Shown: positions 8,837-17,753 of the stretch, piece after piece
Position numbering within the stretch: the stretch's first letter is position 1
How the letters are laid out: each line of letters opens with the position of its first letter
Assembly (NCBI RefSeq): GCF_025567365.1
Contig: NZ_JAOQJG010000003.1
Span: forward strand, 124,001 to 188,000
Reading direction: 5' to 3'
DNA: 64,000 nt
DNA from: Anaerostipes amylophilus
GTDB lineage: Bacteria > Bacillota > Clostridia > Lachnospirales > Lachnospiraceae
Made by a program: the position numbers and the translations under genes
Notes under the pieces: generated by a model
Told to the model about the DNA's origin: nothing
Databases searched by the model: none
The model's input: the letters and a program-made list of their open reading frames with translations, nothing else

Positions 8837-10729
8837 ACAACTGTACGTTACACAGAATATCAGTATGACCGCAGAGGACAGACAACAGGATATGCAGAAT
8901 TAAGTCAGGAAAACGCACCGACAGCGGATGAAATCAAAGAACACCAGATCAGATACCATTATGACAGTGATGGAAAGCTTACAAAGGTTACCTATCCAAC
9001 GACCAAGAATGGAGTTCAGGCTTTAGCATATGAATATGACCAGAACGGATGGCTGACAAAGATCAAAGGAGAGATCCAGTCAGGAGATGGCAGTACAGAA
9101 AAGACGGTACGAAGCTATACTTATGACAGCTATGGAAAAGTCAAAGAGATCAAAGACTACAGAGATCTGTTAAACAGCAGTGATCAGGCAGTGAAGAAAG
9201 CCTACACTTATGACAGCCTGGACCGTGTCAAAGAGATGACGTACACAGATCTTGAGACAGACAAAGTGATGGAATCTTACCGCTACAGTTATGACAAGAA
9301 TTCCAATATCACAGAGAAAACAGAAGTCAATAACTATCCAAAAGAAGATACGGATAAAGTCAATGAGACAAAAGCCTATACTTATGATGCACTCGGACGA
9401 CTGACAAAGACTGTGACAACCGATCATAAGAACGATGACAAGACAAAGACCGTTACCTATACTTATGACAAAGCTGGAAACAGAACCACAGAAGATGATG
9501 GAACCACACAGACAGCGTATACCTATAACGGACTGGATCAGTTACAGACAGCAACAAAAGAAAAAGGAACCGCAGTTGACGAAGTCCGCCAGTACAGCTA
9601 TGATGCCAATGGAAACCAGACGGATGTCAAAAACACAAAGACAGGACAGACGGAATCTTATACTTATGATGCAGAGAACCGCTTAAGCAAAGTATCTGTG
9701 ACCGACAAAGACGGAAAGACAGCTGTGATCCAGCAGAACCATTATAACGGAGACGGACAGAGAATCCAGAAAGTGGAAGGAAGCAAAACGACGAACTATT
9801 ACTATCAGGACGGAGTAGTTTCTTACACAACCGATGGAGAGAACAGCCAGACATCCCAGAACCTGATCGGAACCGACGGAAATATCCTTGCAACACAGAG
9901 ATATGGAAGTGACCATACGGACTATCTGTTGTATCATAAAGATATCCAGGGAAGTACCACAAGTCTTGTAAAAGAAGATGGAAGTGCTGATGCAACATAC
10001 CGGTATACAGACTTTGGAGAGACAACGATCAACGGAGATAACAAAGCAGAGAATGAGGTTTGTTATACTGGAGGAATCTATGATCATAGTACAGGGCTTT
10101 ATTATCTGAATGCAAGGTATTATAATCCAGAAGATGGACGGTTTGTGACAGAGGATACTTATCGAGGAGAGACTGCTAAACCAGAGACAGGACATTTATA
10201 TGCTTATTGTGCGAATAATCCGGTGAATTATGTGGATCCTAGTGGACATAAGGCTAAAACAGTAATTTATTATAATAAAAAAGGGAAGGATTTTAAGAAA
10301 CAAGCAATGCATTCTCCATATTATAAGAATAGTCAAGTTACATTTAAATCTGTGATTAAAAAAGCACAATTTAAAAAAGAGTGGGATAAAATACCAAAAG
10401 GAACATCTGAATTATATTTATATTTGCATGGTGGGGTTAGTTGTTTGTATTTTGATGGTTCTGATATGAATTTAAAAGAGTTGTTAGCTTTAAAAAAGAA
10501 AAAAATAAAAAAGAAGATAGTATTGCTTTCATGTAAGGGAGGAATAGGAGACAAAAATAGTGTGGCTAAAATTATGGCTAAAAAATGTCAATGTGTTGTG
10601 TATGCATCTAGTTATCCATATGGATTATCTTATAGATATGATAAAAAGAAAAAAGTGTATTATCCTAGATATGGAGGAAAGCGAAATTATTATAATCATG
10701 AAAATCCATTAAAAAAATATAAACCTTAA
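8837..10729 (+). CDS. Orphan RHS tip 1: RHS core plus caspase-like toxin domain
   Basis: The frame is open from the gap edge to 10729; internal starts (GTG 9191) are not convincing, so it is treated as the 3' part of a cassette. The YD repeats and core closely match the first RHS gene up to YVDPSGH (about 10245). The 160-residue tip is unrelated to the other tips. It contains LYLYLHGG (His codon 10427) and, 35 residues later, IVLLSCKGG (Cys codon 10532), followed by NSVAKIMAKK and CVVYASSY. A hydrophobic strand-HG, then strand-xSC, is the layout of clan CD (caspase-like, C80/DUF4347-like) cysteine peptidases, so a protease toxin is proposed. The tip is followed by a membrane protein gene, a plausible immunity partner. 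Confidence 0.72.
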   Translation, partial: TTVRYTEYQYDRRGQTTGYAELSQENAPTADEIKEHQIRYHYDSDGKLTKVTYPTTKNGVQALAYEYDQNGWLTKIKGEIQSGDGSTEKTVRSYTYDSYGKVKEIKDYRDLLNSSDQAVKKAYTYDSLDRVKEMTYTDLETDKVMESYRYSYDKNSNITEKTEVNNYPKEDTDKVNETKAYTYDALGRLTKTVTTDHKNDDKTKTVTYTYDKAGNRTTEDDGTTQTAYTYNGLDQLQTATKEKGTAVDEVRQYSYDANGNQTDVKNTKTGQTESYTYDAENRLSKVSVTDKDGKTAVIQQNHYNGDGQRIQKVEGSKTTNYYYQDGVVSYTTDGENSQTSQNLIGTDGNILATQRYGSDHTDYLLYHKDIQGSTTSLVKEDGSADATYRYTDFGETTINGDNKAENEVCYTGGIYDHSTGLYYLNARYYNPEDGRFVTEDTYRGETAKPETGHLYAYCANNPVNYVDPSGHKAKTVIYYNKKGKDFKKQAMHSPYYKNSQVTFKSVIKKAQFKKEWDKIPKGTSELYLYLHGGVSCLYFDGSDMNLKELLALKKKKIKKKIVLLSCKGGIGDKNSVAKIMAKKCQCVVYASSYPYGLSYRYDKKKKVYYPRYGGKRNYYNHENPLKKYKP

Positions 10730-10766
10730 TGATGTTATTGAAGTATAAAAAAGAGGAGATATAGAG

Positions 10767-11348
10767 ATGGAGAAAATTGTAATGTATTTAAAAAAAGTAA
10801 TTATTTTGTTGTGTGGAATTGTACTAGGATATTTAACATCAAGAAGAACAGATATGTCAATCAGTTTAGAATGTATTCTAGGTGATGGCGTTTTTATTGT
10901 GTTAGTTATTACGATTATTATGGTAATAACTAAGGAGAAAATAAAATTAGGTATAAACTGTGCCATATTTGGATTATCATTTGTTATTGGTTCAACATGG
11001 ATTAAGAATATAGAACTTTTTTTTGAATTTGGAAAACAGAATTATGATTATATTTTATGTGGATTAGGTGAAGCGATTATTATTCCTGTGATTTTTGGAG
11101 GACTAGGAATAATTCTATATTATTATCATAAAGAAGGCATTTTATCATTAATTTTATCAGGATTACCTGTTATGTATTGTTCATTTACTTTGATTTCTTA
11201 TCAATGGGAGAACCAATTTTTGTTAGCAATTATTATCAATTTATTAATTTTAGTAATAGTTTTTTGCCTTACAGGTAAGAAATATATGAAATATAAAATA
11301 CTTTTTATAGTTTTAGGAGGAGTGCTAGGTTTTTTCTATTTTGTTTGA
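10767..11348 (+). CDS. Polytopic membrane protein, probable immunity protein
   Basis: 193 residues; GAGGAG lies about 9 bp before the ATG. It is almost entirely hydrophobic, with about five or six membrane segments (IILLCGIVLGYL, VFIVLVITIIMVI, IIIPVIFGGLGIILY, FLLAIIINLLILVIVF, ILFIVLGGVLGFFYF). No known family is recognised. It begins 37 bp after the caspase-like RHS tip and is much more AT-rich than the RHS sequence. In polymorphic toxin loci the gene directly after the toxin usually encodes its immunity protein; that role is inferred. A degraded junction element follows at 11414. Confidence 0.68.
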   Translation: MEKIVMYLKKVIILLCGIVLGYLTSRRTDMSISLECILGDGVFIVLVITIIMVITKEKIKLGINCAIFGLSFVIGSTWIKNIELFFEFGKQNYDYILCGLGEAIIIPVIFGGLGIILYYYHKEGILSLILSGLPVMYCSFTLISYQWENQFLLAIIINLLILVIVFCLTGKKYMKYKILFIVLGGVLGFFYFV

Positions 11349-11413
11349 ATATATTAGTTGCTTTTTATGTAAAGAAAATAGAATAGATTTTATGAAATAG
11401 GTAGGATACAAAT

Positions 11414-11507
11414 TTAAGGTCTCGTGGATCTTACGAAGTCGGAAAAAAGAGGTGCAATAAAACAAAGAAACATAGTTAAATGAAAAGATACGATTATCAA
11501 TAAGACG
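11414..11507 (+). repeat. Junction element copy B, left part only
   Basis: Starts TTAAGGTCTCGTGGATC, then CTTACGAAGTC, matching the left end of the other copies with several changes. Similarity continues through GTGCAATAAAACA, but the right inverted end is missing; an RHS fragment starts near 11510. Confidence 0.6.
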
Positions 11508-11509
11508 GC

Positions 11510-11705
11510 AGATGATGGGAACAGAAATGTCACAACTTATACTTATGATGACCAGAACTATGCCACAGGTGTAGACAGAAAGAATGGAAACGAAACCATC
11601 AATAACAGTATTTCATATGATATGGGAACGGATGGAAAAACTATGACTAGTGTCAAAGATGCCAACGTACATGTAAACAAAGGAGTGATGCTGAAAATCA
11701 TAGAA
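11510..11705 (+). pseudogene. RHS fragment
   Basis: About 195 bp matching roughly 3009-3200 of the first RHS gene (AATGTCACAACTTATAC, ACCATCAATAACAGT), with substitutions. It has no start and no tip, and ends near GTGATGCTG before unrelated AT-rich sequence. It is probably the remaining arm of a cassette whose toxin has been lost. Confidence 0.7.
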
Positions 11706-11743
11706 TAATTCATTTTAAATGATTAATTATAGGAGGATGAATT

Positions 11744-12034
11744 ATGGATAAAATAAGAAAATTTCTAATTTATGGAGTTATCATAATCCTTTTAATCTAT
11801 AGTTTTATGACAGATAAAGGCGCTGTTCGCTTTAGTGTATTTATATCAGGATATCCTAAAGAGGCAATAACAGGAAGTTTAATATTAGATAAGAGCCATA
11901 AATTGAAGTCAAATCAGAAGGCATATATTATAGAACCATATCCTGTAGATAAAGCTACACAAGGAGTATTAGATCGCTGGCTGGTTGAACGACATGCTAT
12001 ATTTTATATCGCAAGGTTTGCCACGGGAGCATAA
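11744..12034 (+). CDS. Small membrane-anchored protein of unknown function
   Basis: 96 residues behind GGAGGATGAATT. One N-terminal membrane segment (FLIYGVIIILLIYSF) is followed by a short soluble part (FSVFISGYPKEAITGS, IIEPYPVDKATQG). It is not recognised. The last ~90 bp and the following AATTAGTAAAGA recur in decayed form at 19773-19863, so it belongs to an exchanged immunity-type module. The stop is directly followed by an ankyrin gene fragment fused through shared AGTAAAGA. It may be intact or truncated; an immunity role is a guess from position. Confidence 0.5.
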   Translation: MDKIRKFLIYGVIIILLIYSFMTDKGAVRFSVFISGYPKEAITGSLILDKSHKLKSNQKAYIIEPYPVDKATQGVLDRWLVERHAIFYIARFATGA

Positions 12035-12036
12035 TT

Positions 12037-12290
12037 AGTAAAGATAAAGACAAGGATATATCCAAAAAACAGTTATACGATTCTATTTGCAATCCCAATA
12101 TGCAAGGCGTAAAGGAAGCATTGAAAAATCATGCAGAACTTGCAAAAGAAACAATCAAAATATCATCAAAAACGAAGCCGTTAGAATTAGCTGTCAGAGA
12201 GATTGAGAGTGGAAATGGACATGTTAAATAGCCTATTGGAATCAGGTGCAAAGCCTGATTCCAATACAAGATTGTGATATAAATGATAAG
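12037..12290 (+). pseudogene. Ankyrin lipoprotein gene remnant
   Basis: 12037-12210 matches the mature start of the ankyrin lipoprotein gene (GATATATCCAAAAAACAG onward) without its signal peptide. It then jumps by deletion to the GACATGTTAAATAG stretch, and finally to sequence found downstream of that gene near 7075-7110 (GATATAAATGATAAGGAA). It is a mosaic of three pieces with no open frame through it. Confidence 0.7.
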
Positions 12291-12307
12291 GAACGGAGGA
12301 AAAAGGT

Positions 12308-13642
12308 ATGAAAAAGGGATTCACAAAGAAACGATACCAATTAATTTTACTTATAATTCCATGTATCATCATTTTAGCATATATATATTTTACGCAATCC
12401 AATAAGATAGATACAATCAAATTAAAAAGAAGATTGTTTACAACATATTCACCATCTAAGAATCATCAACTTAATGTATATACAGCAGATACAAACAAAG
12501 AAAATGCTTCCGTATTAGTAGAACTTAAAAATGATCAAACAAAGAAAAACATATACTGGCAGCCAAATACTTCATGGGCATATATTGTCTGGAAATCAGA
12601 AAACATTGTTTATATCAATGGCACAAAAATAAATCTGTCAAAGAATAAACAATATGATGAAAGAGATAACACAGGGGAATCTTTTTACTCAAAAAAAGAC
12701 AACAATCCACTATATCTTTCCATTCTAAAACAAGAGATTGATGAGCAGAAGATTATAAAGCAACTCAAAGACAAATCAAATATAAATTATGCAGATGCAC
12801 AAGGGAATACTTTGTTGATGATAGCATCTTATACAGGCAATATGAAGATTTTTCATCAATTGAAAGACAATGGAGCCGATATAAGTAAAAGAAATAATGA
12901 AGGACAAGGCGTACTAGAATTTGCAATTAGGAGTGATCTTTCAGAGAAGCAGATTCTTAAACAATTAAAAGATGAAATAAAAATGGGTGCGGTTATAACG
13001 GAAGAAACAAAAAATGCTGTGATACAGCCTTGGAATTATCGATGGAAAGCAGCAAGTTGCAATTATAAGGTTTTGGATTGGGTATATGATAAATTAAACC
13101 AGAATCCAGAAACAGATATGACAGCAGAACAAAAGGTTCTCTTAAAGGCAGCAAGAGGACAGAAAACAGAGGGGACAAAAGAAGAAGCAAAACTTACAGA
13201 TAAAGATGGAAATACAATGCTTATGATAGCAGCGGGATATGGAAATCAAAAGCTGTTAAATAACTTGTTAGCTCAAAACCTAAAACTGACACACAAAAAT
13301 CGCTTTGGAGAAGATGCTTTGTTATATGCTATATCGAAAGATCAAATAACAACAGCAAAACAATTATTGGAAGCAGGTATGGATAATCAAGAAGCCCTGC
13401 TAAAAACAGCACAGACAGGAAATGTGAAGATGGCAGAGCTGGTATTAAAATATTTAGACTTACGATCTGACTGGTATATAAAGCAGGCAGTGATAGAAGC
13501 AATGAATGAGGGAAATGAAGATTATGCTTATAAATTGTTTTTGAAGTTAAAGGATAAAAATTATAAGGGCGGAACGGAAACAATATATGAGTATGCCAAA
13601 GAAATGGGAGTAGAAAAAATTATAGATTGGTATAAAAAGTAA
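12308..13642 (+). CDS. DUF5412-like/ankyrin fusion, membrane-anchored, probable immunity protein
   Basis: 444 residues; the ATG at 12308 has GGAGGAAAAAGGT upstream. An N-terminal membrane anchor (LILLIIPCIIILAYIYF) is followed by a segment at about residues 40-115 with YSPSKNHQLNVY, KNIYWQP and VYINGTKINL, which resembles the DUF5412 domain. Ankyrin-like repeats then run to the end (DAQGNTLLMIASYTGN, DKDGNTMLMIAAGYGN, EDALLYAISKDQ). It differs from the ankyrin lipoproteins in the same island in having the extra domain and no lipobox. No intact RHS tip precedes it, so its cognate toxin is missing here; it may act as orphan immunity. Function is inferred from context. Confidence 0.65.
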   Translation: MKKGFTKKRYQLILLIIPCIIILAYIYFTQSNKIDTIKLKRRLFTTYSPSKNHQLNVYTADTNKENASVLVELKNDQTKKNIYWQPNTSWAYIVWKSENIVYINGTKINLSKNKQYDERDNTGESFYSKKDNNPLYLSILKQEIDEQKIIKQLKDKSNINYADAQGNTLLMIASYTGNMKIFHQLKDNGADISKRNNEGQGVLEFAIRSDLSEKQILKQLKDEIKMGAVITEETKNAVIQPWNYRWKAASCNYKVLDWVYDKLNQNPETDMTAEQKVLLKAARGQKTEGTKEEAKLTDKDGNTMLMIAAGYGNQKLLNNLLAQNLKLTHKNRFGEDALLYAISKDQITTAKQLLEAGMDNQEALLKTAQTGNVKMAELVLKYLDLRSDWYIKQAVIEAMNEGNEDYAYKLFLKLKDKNYKGGTETIYEYAKEMGVEKIIDWYKK

Positions 13643-13654
13643 TTAGTAAAGGTA

Positions 13655-13696
13655 TTAAATCTAAGAGGTTCTGCTTATGTTAGAACATTTTCATGA
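13655..13696 (+). pseudogene. Remnant of the 3' end of the first toxin tip
   Basis: AGAGGTTCTGCTTATG and TTAGAACATTTTCATG match the last ~45 bp of the first RHS gene (5450-5485), here ending in a stop. A relative of that toxin tip once lay at this place; junction element C begins shortly after. Confidence 0.6.
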
Positions 13697-13713
13697 GTTG
13701 ACCACATTGGGTC

Positions 13714-13851
13714 CTGTAGACCTTACGAAGTCAGAAAACGAGGAAAAAGAGATACAATAAAACAAGGAAGAATAGCAAAATCAGAAAAGTAGCTAGAATA
13801 ATCGCGATAAATTTAATAATATAAAAAATATCAGATTTCATAAGGACTACG
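13714..13851 (+). repeat. Junction element copy C
   Basis: About 138 bp, TGTAGACCTTACGAAGTC at the left and GATTTCATAAGGACTACG at the right, followed by CTACCTTAAG as in copies A and E. More diverged inside than A and D. It is followed here by a group II intron remnant instead of RHS sequence. Confidence 0.7.
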
Positions 13852-13860
13852 CTACCTTAA

Positions 13861-13994
13861 GTTATACGCCGTGGCTTTTATGATTTAGCCATAGCCTATC
13901 AGTCAGTGCACGTCAACTATTGAAAGCGCCGTATACCGAACGGTACGTACGGTGCTGTGAGAGGACGGCGGTTAGTCACCGCCTCCTACTCGAT
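13861..13994 (+). mobile_element. Group II intron 3' remnant (domains V and VI)
   Basis: 13925-13956 folds as a domain V hairpin: AGCGCCGTATACC, loop GAAC, then GGTACGTACGGTGCT. It is followed by a domain VI-like stem (GGCGGT, loop, ACCGCC) and the end CCTCCTACTCGAT. The stretch before it (GCCATAGCCTATCAGTCAG) looks like the domain IV end that follows an intron-encoded protein. No reverse transcriptase ORF and no 5' half are present, so it is a dead fragment. GC content is clearly above that of its surroundings. Confidence 0.72.
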
Positions 13995-14015
13995 TTAATG
14001 TGAGGAGATGATATA

Positions 14016-15058
14016 ATGGTAAGAAAAAAATAGTTTTAATAGTAAAGATAATTTTTGTATTAATAGTAATTAATGGAATTTTATTAGCAATTCAATATCT
14101 GCCTCAAATGAAAGTTGATTCAATAATCTCAAATATGAACGAATATACACAAGAAGATAAAATCTTACTTGATACAGGTGGGGTAACAACATTTCCAACA
14201 ACGCCATGGAACAGATTGTATTTATATGACGTTGAACATAATAAATGGAAGTTAATAAAAAGTAGTATGATTCCTTATTATGGATTTGGAAGTAAATTTA
14301 TACTAAATAAACAAAAAATTTATTATAACAGATTTGGAGCGGAAGAAGGAATTGAATTATATTCCAAAAAGACAAAAGGATTTGGCTTTGGCAAAGAAGA
14401 GTTGGATCAGGCAGGAATTTGCACCATATCACCAGAATATATGTATTATTTAAAAGAAAGTGGGGCAAGTGATTTTAAAAATAATATATATAGAAAAAAT
14501 TTAAAAACAGGGAAAACAGAAGTTTTTCTAAAAGGCGAATTCTCCTATATATTAAGACAGGATCATGGAAAATTGTATACATACAATAATGTAGATAAGC
14601 AAATCTATGAAATAAATTTAAGTGATAAAACCATCGTGAAATGTAAAAATAGGGGAGATATTATGTGGGCAGGATATATAGATGACGAACATTTCATGGT
14701 AACGGATGGGTTAAATGTTTATTCATATGATAAAAAGAGTAAGAAGAAAAAGTATTATATAAAAGATCTGAAAAAAGAAGAAGACTTTTTAAATGATAAT
14801 TTAAAGATAGACAATAACAAATTATACTATAGTACAAATAATATGGATGTTTTTGTGTTAGATATAAAGACAGGAGAAATTAAAAAGATTGCATCTGAAA
14901 GCAAAAATAATAAGAATAGTGCGTGGACATCAGTCATATTTACAAAATCATATATAGTAATAGACATAACAGGTGAAGACTATAAAAACAGGAAAATGTA
15001 TATTTATTCTTATGGTGGAAAGCTGATTAGAAAGGTGAATGTGCAGCCAGTATGGTAA
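14016..15058 (+). pseudogene. Propeller-like immunity-type gene with frameshift in an A7 run
   Basis: GAGGAGATGATATA precedes ATG at 14016, but the frame stops after five codons (TAG 14031). Adding one A to the A7 run at 14024-14030 restores a continuous reading MVRKKIVLIVKIIFVLIV into the long frame, giving a membrane anchor plus about 320 soluble residues. The body has repeated Tyr-rich strands (RLYLYDVEHNKWKL, KLYTYNNVDKQIYEI, VFVLDIKTGEI) typical of beta-propeller-like, DUF5050-type proteins. As written only the part from ATG 14108 could be translated, without anchor. It may be a phase-variable gene, a pseudogene or a sequencing error. An immunity role is inferred from the locus. Confidence 0.6.
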
Positions 15059-15142
15059 AATTATTAGATATGACAAAGAGACAGTTACCAGAGAAATTTG
15101 ATGCTTAAAAAGATATGACAATCATAGATGGTTATAAAAATA

Positions 15143-15540
15143 ACTCATACGATCAGCCAGCCGGTTGTTGATGGAGACAGTATTACTATAGGAAAAGATA
15201 CCATTATTAATGAGACTGCATATGATGTCAATGGAAAAATGAGAGTGCTGTTACCGATGGAAATGTCACAATCTATACTTATGATGACCAGAACCGTGTC
15301 ACAGGTGTCAGCAGAAAGAATGGAAACGAAACCATCAGTAACAGTATTCCTTATGACATGGGAACGGATGGAAAGACCACGACCAGTGTTAAAGATGCCA
15401 ACGGACATGTAAACAAAGAAGTGACAAATGAAGCAGACCTTATGAAGTCAGAAAACAAGAAAAAAGATTCAGAGGGTAGAAGTTGCAAGAAAATTGCAAA
15501 AGATAACAAGGCGGTATGGAATTTGAAATTTATACAATGA
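15143..15540 (+). pseudogene. Chimeric remnant: RHS + junction element left end + ankyrin 3' end
   Basis: 15143-15438 matches about 2900-3200 of the first RHS gene, with a frameshift near 15234. It passes into AGACCTTATGAAGTCAG, the left end of the junction element. After about 20 bp this joins the last ~80 bp of the ankyrin lipoprotein gene (AGAAAATTGCAAAAGAT to the stop at 15540). The joins fall in AAGAAAAA-type microhomology. An open frame of about 60 codons crosses all three pieces, but this is not a real gene. Confidence 0.7.
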
Positions 15541-15551
15541 GGAGGAAGAAC

Positions 15552-16601
15552 ATGAAACAAAGAAAAACTAGATATCTGTTATTAATTTTCTGTTTAATAA
15601 TGCTGACTGCTTGTAATGGAAAGACGACGAAAAAACAAGTTAATTCTAATAGAAAATTATCTCAAATTTTAGATGTTAAAAAAATGCAGATAAAAAGTGA
15701 TGATGGGTATGGATCATTAAGAATCATAAATCCAGTTGTAGAAAATAAAAGTTATGTTTTTTACATAGAAAATGGTAAAAAAATTATAAAAGTAAATAAA
15801 CAAAGTAAAGAAAAATCAGTAATCGTAACATTTAAGAGAGTAAATAAAGGCGGCTTATCTCTAGAAGGAAATTATCTGTATTATATATATAATCAAGAAA
15901 TATATAAAAGTAATTTCAAAGGAAAATACACAAAGATTTTATCAAAAGAAAATTTGAAGAAATGTGGGGTAAATGCAGAAGTTGTTTCGGTAAAAATGTA
16001 CCATAATAAATTGTATATAATAATGGAGGATTATACAAATTTATATGTTGTTCAATATAATGAAGAAAAATATAAAGTTCTTATAAAAGGTTACATGAGG
16101 CAAATATGTTTTGGAGGAGAATGTTTATATTATATAGATAAAGGAGGAGCTGGTATTTATGAGATAAATTTAAATACGCAGAAACAACAGAGAATTCGAG
16201 GAATAAAATGGTATGAGGATTATGAGATGGACAATCATCCAATATACATGGAAATAACAGTATATAATGGGAAACTATATTATACAAAATGGGAAACTAA
16301 AGATGATATAGGTCGACAAGTCATGTATGAATATGAAAAAAATGAAAAGGATAAAAAGATTTTTGAATTTCAAGGAGGAGCAAATGCCATAGCGGATTCC
16401 ACAAAAGTTATTGTAGACGAAGTTATGTATGATTCTGAGCATGAAGGAATGCAAGTATTTGATTTAAAAGATAACAAATCATATATTATAAAAAAACCGA
16501 CATATAAGACAGGAGGCATAAACTTTTTGATCGATGATGTAATACTATATGAAGATGATAAATCTTCAAATAATGTGTACATAATGGAGCGAATTAAATA
16601 A
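15552..16601 (+). CDS. Lipoprotein with propeller-like repeats, probable orphan immunity protein
   Basis: 349 residues, ATG at 15552 behind GGAGGAAGAAC. The signal peptide with lipobox (LLLIFCLIMLTAC) predicts a lipoprotein. The mature part contains strand repeats (YVFYIENGKKIIKV, YLYYIYNQEIYKS, CLYYIDKGGAGIYEI, KLYYTKWETK) as in DUF5050-like beta-propellers, and resembles the frameshifted gene upstream in style, not closely in sequence. No toxin gene precedes it; it sits between a chimeric RHS remnant and a truncated ankyrin gene. An immunity function is inferred only from the surrounding locus. Confidence 0.6.
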   Translation: MKQRKTRYLLLIFCLIMLTACNGKTTKKQVNSNRKLSQILDVKKMQIKSDDGYGSLRIINPVVENKSYVFYIENGKKIIKVNKQSKEKSVIVTFKRVNKGGLSLEGNYLYYIYNQEIYKSNFKGKYTKILSKENLKKCGVNAEVVSVKMYHNKLYIIMEDYTNLYVVQYNEEKYKVLIKGYMRQICFGGECLYYIDKGGAGIYEINLNTQKQQRIRGIKWYEDYEMDNHPIYMEITVYNGKLYYTKWETKDDIGRQVMYEYEKNEKDKKIFEFQGGANAIADSTKVIVDEVMYDSEHEGMQVFDLKDNKSYIIKKPTYKTGGINFLIDDVILYEDDKSSNNVYIMERIK

Positions 16602-16612
16602 TTTGGACATTT

Positions 16613-17740
16613 GACCCCATAGACCTTGTGAAGTCAGAAAATAAGAAAAAAGATTTTTATTATGATTGCGATGCTTTCAACATTTTGTTTACCATATGTG
16701 GATGCAGTAAAGATAAGGACAAGGATATATCCAAAAAACAGTTATACACCTTTATTTGTAATCTCAATATGCAAGGCGTAAAGGAAGCATTGAAAAATCA
16801 TGCAGAATTTGCAAAAGAAACAATTAAAACATCATCAAAAACGAAGCCGTTAGAATTAGCCGTCAGAGAGATTGAGAGCGAAAAGGTACAGCTACAAATA
16901 TGCTCACAATTGATAAAGAGTGGTGCAGATGTTAATGAAAAAGGAGATGAGATAACAGCACTAAAAGGAACGGTAAGTAGGATTCCATTTGAAAATTATA
17001 ATGAGAAAATGGACATGTTAAATAGACTATTGGAATCAGGTGCAAAGCCTGATTCCGATATAGTTTCATTTCTTTTAAACAATGATAACAGCAATTGGGG
17101 AATGCAGTATTATTTCACGCCTCAAATTTTAAAAAAATTAGAAAAATATGACGGAAAACAAAATATATCACAAGGATTACGAGCAGCAATGAATGGAGAT
17201 GATCATAAACTTCAAAAACTTGTGATATCAGATAAAATAAATAAAAAAGATAAAGAGCAGGTATTAGCTTTTGCAGCAGCACATTGTAATGTGGATACAT
17301 TGAAGATCATGAGAAAACAAGGGTATGATTTTTCTTGGAAAGACTCAGATAAAGTAGGATTATTGCAGATCGCAGCACTATGCAATCATTCTTCAGTAGT
17401 AAAATATTTGTTAGAACAACAATTAAATTCAAAAGCAAAGGCAGATTATTATAAAGTGAGAGCAGTTGATTTTGCGATTGTCGCAGGAAACTTAGACAAT
17501 GCAAAGATTTTGATAGAAAAAGACAAAGTGAATTTCAAGAAAAATCATTACGGAAAACCTTGTGATGTATGGGAATTTATTTTAGCCTTCGGCGATAAAA
17601 AATCTTTTAAAACACTAGAATCTTTAGGTCATCAGCCAACAAAAGAAGAAATATATGACACCTATCAAAATTACGGTAAGGAACAATATGAGCAGGGGGT
17701 AAAAGTAAAAGAAGATGAATTGCAGGAAATAATCTGTATC
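16613..17740 (+). pseudogene. Truncated ankyrin lipoprotein paralogue
   Basis: Very similar to the intact gene at 5497-7032 but damaged at four places. The start is replaced by the left end of the junction element (ATAGACCTTGTGAAGTC at about 16616). A one-base loss in the signal sequence (TTTTGTTTACC against TTTTGTTTTTCC) puts the signal peptide out of frame with the body. Exactly 33 codons are missing after GADVNEKG, one ankyrin repeat. The last ~120 codons are cut off where sequence leading to junction element D begins (about 17735). The remaining open frame (about 16628-17758) has no lipobox in frame with a signal peptide and is unlikely to be functional. Confidence 0.75.
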
Positions 17741-17753
17741 GAATTTAAGTGCT

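Noticed and set aside
15358..15540. 60-codon open frame with ribosome binding-like context
   Set aside because: It crosses RHS, element and ankyrin pieces; it is a by-product of rearrangement.
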